From JADJPL01 sp964607915 (GTDB lineage Bacteria; Bacteroidota; Bacteroidia; Chitinophagales; Saprospiraceae), in the NCBI GenBank assembly GCA_964607915.1, contig CAZSMU010000126.1, positions 1 to 11,861 on the forward strand: a stretch of DNA of 11,861 nucleotides, given 5' to 3'. Shown here one piece after another: positions 7,029 to 11,861 of the stretch. A program made the position numbers and the translations under genes. How positions within the stretch are numbered: position 1 is the first letter of the stretch; each line of letters starts with the position of its first letter. The notes beneath the pieces were generated by a model, which was not told the DNA's origin, made no database searches, and was given only the letters and a program-made list of their open reading frames with translations.

Positions 7029-8228
7029 TCAATCTTTTCTCAGAGGCTGCCATTTTCGATAGGTACCAGACCGCCACAGCCATTCGAGAGGCCCGTAGCG
7101 GAAGTAGCGCAACCAAAGCCTGCTGAAGGCAATTTGAATCAAAAAAACAGCCTGTCCAAGCAAAAAGGCTTGGGCAGCACCGATTTCACCGAGGAGGCCG
7201 AGGCCCCAGCCGAAGAATATAAAGCCGCCTAAAACGCTCTGCCCCACGTAATGGCTGAGGGCCATGCGCCCGTAAGGAGCGAATAGCAGCCAGACTTTTC
7301 TCGTCTTTTCCAGGAGCGTGAGCAGAAGAAAGCCCAATACGAGCGCAGCACTGAACGCCAGGTTGTGCAGGTCCTGTACCGTGAGACCAAGAACCGTGCG
7401 CCAACTCCACAGGTCGTAGTGGGCGAGCAGCATTTTGCGCAGGGGCTCAGTAGCAAGTGCCAACAATACCGCCGCCGCAAATAGTTGCCAGATCATTTTT
7501 TTCTTTTCGCCATACCGCTCAAAGAAGCGAGTACGCCCCAACCAGAGGCCCAATAAAAAGAGCGCAAAGGTCAGGTAGCCCCGACCAAAAAGGTCGAACT
7601 GAAATTCCATTTTCATGAGCCAGCCGGGGTGTATGTTGCGCAGGAAAAGCTCCCCAAAGCCTCCCTCCCGGGCAAGGTAAAAATACTGGAAATTAAATGT
7701 TTCGAACGCGGCTTGCTCGGCTGCCGTCCGCGGGGCAAAAAATAAAAGTTTGGCCTCCAACAGCAGATAGCGGGGCAGACCAGCCGCTATTGCCAATGCC
7801 GTGCCCAACAATACGCGATTCGAAGCTTTTTGGAAAGGAATAAGCAGTACCCCCAACAAGGCGTACACCGTGAGGATATCGCCCCGGAAAAAGCCGTTGT
7901 GCACCAGGCCAATGCCGAAAAGCAACGCCAGCCGCCAGGCAAAACGCCGGGCAAAGGGCTGTCCGCGGCGAGCCGCTCTGTCCATTTGGATAAAAAAGCT
8001 GAGCCCGAAAAGCAGGGAGAAAATAGTAAAAAACTTGCTGAGAAACAAGGATTTGTTAAGTGCTTTGAACCAGATATCCACGGGTGCATGTACTGCGTAA
8101 TCGGCCATGCCGGGCGGTGGGTATCCCCCCAGAAACTGTTCCGTGACGTGCACGGTGAGGATACCCCAGAGGGCGAAGCCGCGCAGCGCGTCAATCGCAT
8201 GAATACGGTCCTGGCCAGTGGTGTACAT
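7029..8228 (-). CDS. DUF418 family integral membrane protein
   Basis: This 399-residue polytopic inner-membrane protein belongs to the DUF418 (YeiB-like) family, whose biochemical role is not settled. It is related in topology to membrane acyltransferases, and transport of small molecules has also been proposed. Family hallmarks are RIHAIDALRGFALWGIL at 8-24, the GLVHNGFFRGDILTVYALLG region at about 107-126, APYGRMALSHYVGQS at 317-331, and the C-terminal FRYGPLEWLWR at 376-386. About eight to ten hydrophobic segments are visible. The ATG at 8228 lies 12 nt after the stop of the serine hydrolase gene, so the two are probably cotranscribed. One possible reading is that the hydrolase releases or modifies an envelope compound that the DUF418 protein then acylates or transports; this is inference only. 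Confidence 0.92.
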   Translation of the reverse strand: MYTTGQDRIHAIDALRGFALWGILTVHVTEQFLGGYPPPGMADYAVHAPVDIWFKALNKSLFLSKFFTIFSLLFGLSFFIQMDRAARRGQPFARRFAWRLALLFGIGLVHNGFFRGDILTVYALLGVLLIPFQKASNRVLLGTALAIAAGLPRYLLLEAKLLFFAPRTAAEQAAFETFNFQYFYLAREGGFGELFLRNIHPGWLMKMEFQFDLFGRGYLTFALFLLGLWLGRTRFFERYGEKKKMIWQLFAAAVLLALATEPLRKMLLAHYDLWSWRTVLGLTVQDLHNLAFSAALVLGFLLLTLLEKTRKVWLLFAPYGRMALSHYVGQSVLGGFIFFGWGLGLLGEIGAAQAFLLGQAVFLIQIAFSRLWLRYFRYGPLEWLWRSGTYRKWQPLRKD

Positions 8229-8240
8229 GGGGCTTGGACG

Positions 8241-9497
8241 CTATTTGAGAGATGCCAGCACGCGTTGGATAAAGCCATCCAGAGCATCGCTTTTTATCCA
8301 GCGCACGACGACGAGCAGCTCGTTTTCGCCATCCACATAAACGACGTTGGTGCCATTGCCCAGATGGTAAAAAGCAGATGCGGGAGCGCTGGGCAATGCC
8401 TTTTTATCGGTATTTAAAAACCAGTTCATGAAGCCATAGGTAGGCTGAACAGCCGTAGGGGTTCGGGCCAGCTCCACCCATTTTTCGGAAAGGAGTTGCT
8501 TGTCCTGCCATTTTCCGCGCTGCAACGTAAGGTAACCAAAGCGGGCCATATCCCAGGCATTGATGAACATACCTCCGCCCCAATGACCGCCTCCGCCCAC
8601 CGCCTGCACGGGCCTACCATCGAGGATAATCCAGGAGTTGTCATAGCCAAACCAGCGCCAGGTGGGGGAAGCGCCGATGGGATCCATGATGTGCGCACGG
8701 AGAACCTCGGGCAGGGGTTGGCGCCAAACGTTCAGAGCAGCGAGGGCCAGTACATTGACCCGCACGTCGTTGTACTCATATACCGTACCCGGAGCTACCC
8801 GGGGACGGTTCAGCCATTCGGCGGGGTTGGAAGCAGGACGGTCAGCCCAATCGGGCTTTCCCCACAGCGTACCCTCCCAATCGCTGGTCTGGCGAAGCAG
8901 ATGATCCCAGGTGATGCGCCGGTTGTGCGGCGTATCGAAAAGATCCAGCACTTGCTTGCGGTCCAGGAAATCGCCCCGTTCGAGGCTGGACGTGGGAGCC
9001 ATAGAGACAATAGGCGCCATGTAGGGATGTACGGGGTCCTGTACGTCCCGAATCAGGCCTTTGTCGAAGGCAAGACCTACCGTAGTAGATAAAAAGCTCT
9101 TGGTGACGCTGAAGGTCATATCCACCCGGTCGGGCTCTCCCCACGATGCGACGACATAGCCTTTGCGGATAATCAGACCCGTAGGGGCACCCCGCTCTTT
9201 TAAAGGGCCTACGGCCATGCCGAAGGGCTCACGGCCAAAGGTTTGGTAGTGCGCCATTTCCAGGTTGCGCGGCGCCGGGTTCTCCTGCGCGACGGCAAAC
9301 TGAATGGCTTCCTGCAACTTGCCTTCGTCAAAGCCCAGGTCAGCAGGATTCCGCTTTTCCCACGCGCCAGGCGCAGGATAATAGACGGTAGGTGCGGCTG
9401 GCACCGGCGCCGCCTTGCGCTGGGCAAAGGACGACTGAACAGACCCCGCAAAAGCCAACAGCACAAAGTAGAAATGGACGAATGGATATTTTATCAT
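8241..9497 (-). CDS. Exported serine hydrolase (beta-lactamase / class C-like fold)
   Basis: This 418-residue enzyme of the penicillin-binding-protein/class C beta-lactamase superfamily is predicted to be an esterase, amidase or peptidase in the periplasm. A signal peptide runs to about residue 25 (SSFA-Q). The catalytic SxxK is Ser130-Val-Thr-Lys133 in TFSVTKSF. The second motif area is YEYNDVR at 240-246, where Tyr242-Asn-Asp replaces the classical YxN. The third motif area is HLGNGT at 378-383, in place of KTG. An HLLRQTSDWEG segment at 199-209 and a GGGGHWGGGMF segment at 301-311 are typical of the family. The divergence from real beta-lactamases argues against antibiotic hydrolysis as the main role. 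It is the first gene of the operon with DUF418. An A-rich leader with a nine-A run (minus strand) precedes the ATG. Confidence 0.92.
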   Translation of the reverse strand: MIKYPFVHFYFVLLAFAGSVQSSFAQRKAAPVPAAPTVYYPAPGAWEKRNPADLGFDEGKLQEAIQFAVAQENPAPRNLEMAHYQTFGREPFGMAVGPLKERGAPTGLIIRKGYVVASWGEPDRVDMTFSVTKSFLSTTVGLAFDKGLIRDVQDPVHPYMAPIVSMAPTSSLERGDFLDRKQVLDLFDTPHNRRITWDHLLRQTSDWEGTLWGKPDWADRPASNPAEWLNRPRVAPGTVYEYNDVRVNVLALAALNVWRQPLPEVLRAHIMDPIGASPTWRWFGYDNSWIILDGRPVQAVGGGGHWGGGMFINAWDMARFGYLTLQRGKWQDKQLLSEKWVELARTPTAVQPTYGFMNWFLNTDKKALPSAPASAFYHLGNGTNVVYVDGENELLVVVRWIKSDALDGFIQRVLASLK

Positions 9498-9604
9498 CTG
9501 AAATCCCCGATTTTTTTTTGCTTTGCAAGATAGGCAACATTTTCATGTTTCCGAAAGAAAGCATTTTTATGTATAAAACACTATAAACCTTATTATTATA
9601 TTTT
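9498..9604. promoter_or_regulatory. A/T-rich divergent intergenic segment, presumed promoter region
   Basis: This strongly A/T-rich stretch lies between the serine hydrolase start and the repeat copy near 9605, and is the only non-repeat sequence in this divergent gap. It contains a T9 run at 9511-9519. On the minus strand a TATCTTGC-like sequence (about 9525-9532) loosely resembles the Bacteroidota -7 element TAnnTTTG, but no convincing -33 partner is seen. The promoter call therefore rests on position and composition. Confidence 0.3.
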
Positions 9605-9748
9605 TTCAAGAGGGAATCATCCAGGGGTCAAAAAGGCCCTTTTTCACCCACACGCTGCCTTTTTCCGGCCTTATAGCACGGCTACAATCCCTCAAAAAGA
9701 CTTCGTGTGGACAAAAAAAGACTCTTTTTTCCTCCTCGCTACCCCCTA
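9605..9748 (+). repeat. Near-full copy of the palindromic repeat with decayed ends (copy 3)
   Basis: It follows the order of copy 1 throughout: GGGAATCATC, GGGGTCAAAAAGGCCCTTTT, CCCACAC, CTTTTTCCGG, TATAGC, CTCAAAAAG, TTCGTGTGGAC, AGACTCTTTTTTCC and CCTCGCT. Both 18-bp terminal repeats are eroded: the left reads approximately TTTTTTCAAGAGGG, and the right stops after a run of Cs near 9747. It ends about 15 nt before the ATG of the S9B peptidase gene, so that gene's leader or promoter includes it. Confidence 0.88.
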
Positions 9749-9763
9749 TTAAAACACAGCACC

Positions 9764-11861
9764 ATGAAGCGAACTACCTTCTTTCTCTTTATGATCCTCG
9801 CGCTGGGCGCATCCGCCCAGGATTTGCCCCGTTTTGGAAAATGGCTCGACGAAGAACGGCTGAGTCTCAGCCGCGATAATGGCAAAACCTGGAAAGCATA
9901 CCAGGTGCGCAGCGGGACCGAATCAGACTATAGCATGCCGGCAGGTCTGGAAAGCCTGCTGCCACAAGGTGTACGGCCTCGCCCCGGCGCCGCTTCCACT
10001 TCAGCGGCAGAAGATAAAATGGTCGTCCTCGACAAAGGGGATTTGTTCTTGTTGGACACTGATAAGTCCTGGCGGCAACTGACTAAGAGCAGCGAGGAGG
10101 AGCAAAACCCGGTCTTTTCCCCCGACGGACAAAAAATCGCCTACACCCGCGCAGGGAACCTGTATGTCTATGACCTCGCCAGCAGCCAGGAACGCGCTCT
10201 GACCACCGACGGGAATACCCATATCCTCAATGGATACGCCTCCTGGGTGTACTGGGAAGAAATCCTGGGCCGCGCGAGCTTTTACCGCGCTTTCTACTGG
10301 TCGCCCGACAGCCGACACATCGCTTTCCTGCGCTTTGATGACCGCCCGGTGCCCGAATTCCCCATCTACCACGCCGAAGCAGCCGATATGACCCATGGCT
10401 ACCTGGAAATCCAGCGCTACCCCAAATCGGGCGACCCCCTCCCGGTAGTCAAACTGGGAGTCGTAGATGTACAAAGCGGAGCCCATACCTGGATGGCCCA
10501 GGACCCTCAACTGGAATATACCGCCTGGGTGTACTGGACCCCGGAGAATAAGCTGTTGTTCCACCAATTACACCGCGACCAGAACCTGCTTCGCCTCTAC
10601 CTAGGCGATCCGGCGACAGGCAAAACGCGTGCGGTTTACGAAGAGACCCGCCCTACCTGGGTAGAATTTTACGAAGACATCACGTTCCTCGGTGGTAACA
10701 AAGGCTTCATCCTGCGCTCCTACCGAAACGACTGGGAAAACCTGTACCACTACGACTACGACGGCAAACTCGTACGCCAAATCACTCAGGTGGCATGGCG
10801 CGTAACGGGTATTGTCCAGGTAGATGAAAAAACGGGGAAAATTTTCTTCACCGGTACTGGCCCCGAAGGTACTGGCACAGAAAGCCATTTATTCGTAGTC
10901 AACCTCGACGGCAGTGGGTTCCGCCAACTGACGACGGGCGCAGGTACGCACCGCTGCAGCGTAGCACCCGGCGGAAAGTACTTTCTCGATAACTTCAGCA
11001 GCTTTACTACTCCCGGACGGATGACGGTACACGACCACTCCGGCAAACAACTCGTCGAACTAGGCAAAGTAGCAAAAGACCCCAACCAGGAAAAAGGCAT
11101 CCGCGTGGAGTTCTTCAGCGTGCCCTCTACCGACGGGTTTAACTTGCCCGCCTATTGGGTACTGCCACCTGGCTTCGATCCTTCCAAACCCTATCCACTG
11201 ATTTTTGATATCTATGGCGGCCCCGACGCAGGACGCATCAGCAACAGCTATCGCAGCTATGCCAACGATAAACTGCTCAACGCTGGCGTAATCCTCTTCT
11301 CCGTGGACCACCGCGCCTCCGGAAAATTCGGAAAAAAAGGCCTGGATTATATGCACCGCAGCCTCGGAAAATGGGAGATGCACGACTATATCGAAACGGT
11401 CAAATGGCTGCGCACCAAATCCTTCATAGATCCCGCCCGCATAGGTATTCGCGGCGGTAGCTACGGCGGCTACATGACCGCAATGGCACTGACCTACGCC
11501 GCTGATTATTTCACCCACGGCGTCTCCAGCGCCCCCGTGATTGACTGGCGACTCTACGACAACGTCTATACCGAACGCTATATGGATACCCCAAAAGATA
11601 ATCCGGAAGGGTATAAGGCCGGTTCCGCCGTCACCTATGCCGACCGTCTGAAGGGCAAGCTATTGCTCATCCACGGCGAAATTGACGATAACGTACACCT
11701 CCAGAATACCATGCAGCTCGCAAGCAAATTGCAGGACCTGGGAAAACCCTTCGAGTTGATGATCTACCCCGGCAACCGCCACGGCATTGGCGGCGCCAAA
11801 CGGAACCATTCCGTACAACTGGCCGAAGAGTTCTGGTTCCGACATTTTGGGCTAAAGCCTT
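9764..11861 (+). CDS. Secreted dipeptidyl-peptidase IV-like S9B peptidase (3' end beyond window)
   Basis: The reading frame is open from ATG 9764 to the window edge (699 codons, no stop). The family is usually about 700-740 residues, so probably only a short C-terminal tail is missing. A signal peptide runs to about residue 18 (GASA-Q). A DPP-IV N-terminal propeller spans about 70-450 and carries the WVYWEEILGR segment, whose Glu165-Glu166 correspond to the double Glu that binds the substrate amino terminus. The C-terminal S9 hydrolase domain (about 465-699) has a complete triad: Ser566 in GGSYGG, Asp641 in HGEIDDNVH and His673 in NRHGIGG, with the 32-residue Asp-His spacing of human DPP-IV. 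It predicts removal of N-terminal X-Pro or X-Ala dipeptides in the periplasm. The gene is divergent from the serine hydrolase gene and preceded by a repeat copy. Confidence 0.93.
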   Translation, partial: MKRTTFFLFMILALGASAQDLPRFGKWLDEERLSLSRDNGKTWKAYQVRSGTESDYSMPAGLESLLPQGVRPRPGAASTSAAEDKMVVLDKGDLFLLDTDKSWRQLTKSSEEEQNPVFSPDGQKIAYTRAGNLYVYDLASSQERALTTDGNTHILNGYASWVYWEEILGRASFYRAFYWSPDSRHIAFLRFDDRPVPEFPIYHAEAADMTHGYLEIQRYPKSGDPLPVVKLGVVDVQSGAHTWMAQDPQLEYTAWVYWTPENKLLFHQLHRDQNLLRLYLGDPATGKTRAVYEETRPTWVEFYEDITFLGGNKGFILRSYRNDWENLYHYDYDGKLVRQITQVAWRVTGIVQVDEKTGKIFFTGTGPEGTGTESHLFVVNLDGSGFRQLTTGAGTHRCSVAPGGKYFLDNFSSFTTPGRMTVHDHSGKQLVELGKVAKDPNQEKGIRVEFFSVPSTDGFNLPAYWVLPPGFDPSKPYPLIFDIYGGPDAGRISNSYRSYANDKLLNAGVILFSVDHRASGKFGKKGLDYMHRSLGKWEMHDYIETVKWLRTKSFIDPARIGIRGGSYGGYMTAMALTYAADYFTHGVSSAPVIDWRLYDNVYTERYMDTPKDNPEGYKAGSAVTYADRLKGKLLLIHGEIDDNVHLQNTMQLASKLQDLGKPFELMIYPGNRHGIGGAKRNHSVQLAEEFWFRHFGLKP

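Noticed and set aside
9511..9519. T9 run upstream of the serine hydrolase as a phase-variation tract
   Set aside because: It is in an A/T-rich non-coding leader, is short, and a single sequence gives no evidence of length variation.
3080..9748. CRISPR-like array
   Set aside because: The repeats are kilobases apart, long, palindromic and in mixed orientation, with no regular spacers and no cas genes.
10001..10567. A 188-codon minus-strand open frame inside the DPP-IV-like gene
   Set aside because: It is antisense to the continuous plus-strand peptidase frame that carries all family motifs.

Overview
The window looks like chromosomal DNA of a Bacteroidota bacterium. The clade is not certain; a Saprospiraceae/Lewinella-like or other moderately GC-rich lineage fits best. 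The evidence is that most products carry Sec signal peptides, S9 peptidases and DUF4838 and DUF418 families are typical of the phylum, and start codons follow A/T-rich leaders mostly without Shine-Dalgarno sequences. There are seven real genes: six complete and one that runs off the right edge. No tRNA, rRNA, CRISPR array or transposase gene was seen.

Layout from left to right: (1) 118-3029, minus strand: a two-gene operon, a secreted FKBP-type prolyl isomerase followed 8 nt later by a secreted S9 prolyl-oligopeptidase-type peptidase. (2) 3347-5545, minus strand: a secreted DUF4838 protein with a C-terminal F5/8-type (discoidin-like) carbohydrate-binding domain. (3) 5859-6902, plus strand: an integral-membrane AlkB-type alkane 1-monooxygenase. 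(4) 7029-9497, minus strand: a two-gene operon, an exported serine hydrolase of the beta-lactamase/class C fold followed 12 nt later by a DUF418 membrane protein. (5) 9764 to the window end, plus strand: a DPP-IV-like S9B peptidase with its complete catalytic triad, cut off before its stop codon. The products suggest a surface- and periplasm-oriented lifestyle of protein, glycan and hydrocarbon breakdown, but the genes do not form one obvious pathway.

The most interesting content lies between the genes. Every boundary between transcription units holds a full, partial or decayed copy of one repeat family. Full copies at 3080-3244 and 5570-5734 are both exactly 165 bp, lie in opposite orientations, and end in identical 18-bp terminal inverted repeats (TAGACTTGTTGCGAGGGG). 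They are imperfect palindromes over their whole length, with roughly 81-nt arms around a 3-nt centre. A near-full copy lies at about 9605-9748 and fragments lie at 37-65, 71-92, 5789-5850 and 6900-6943. The two within-operon gaps (8 and 12 nt) have none. The copies crowd gene starts: fragment 5789-5850 ends 8 nt before the alkB ATG, and copy 5570-5734 begins 24 nt from the DUF4838 start. One copy supplies the alkB stop codon. The element has no transposase. It resembles a MITE-like or repetitive palindromic element that is either in the leader RNA or supplies promoter or terminator function. I do not recognise it as a named family.
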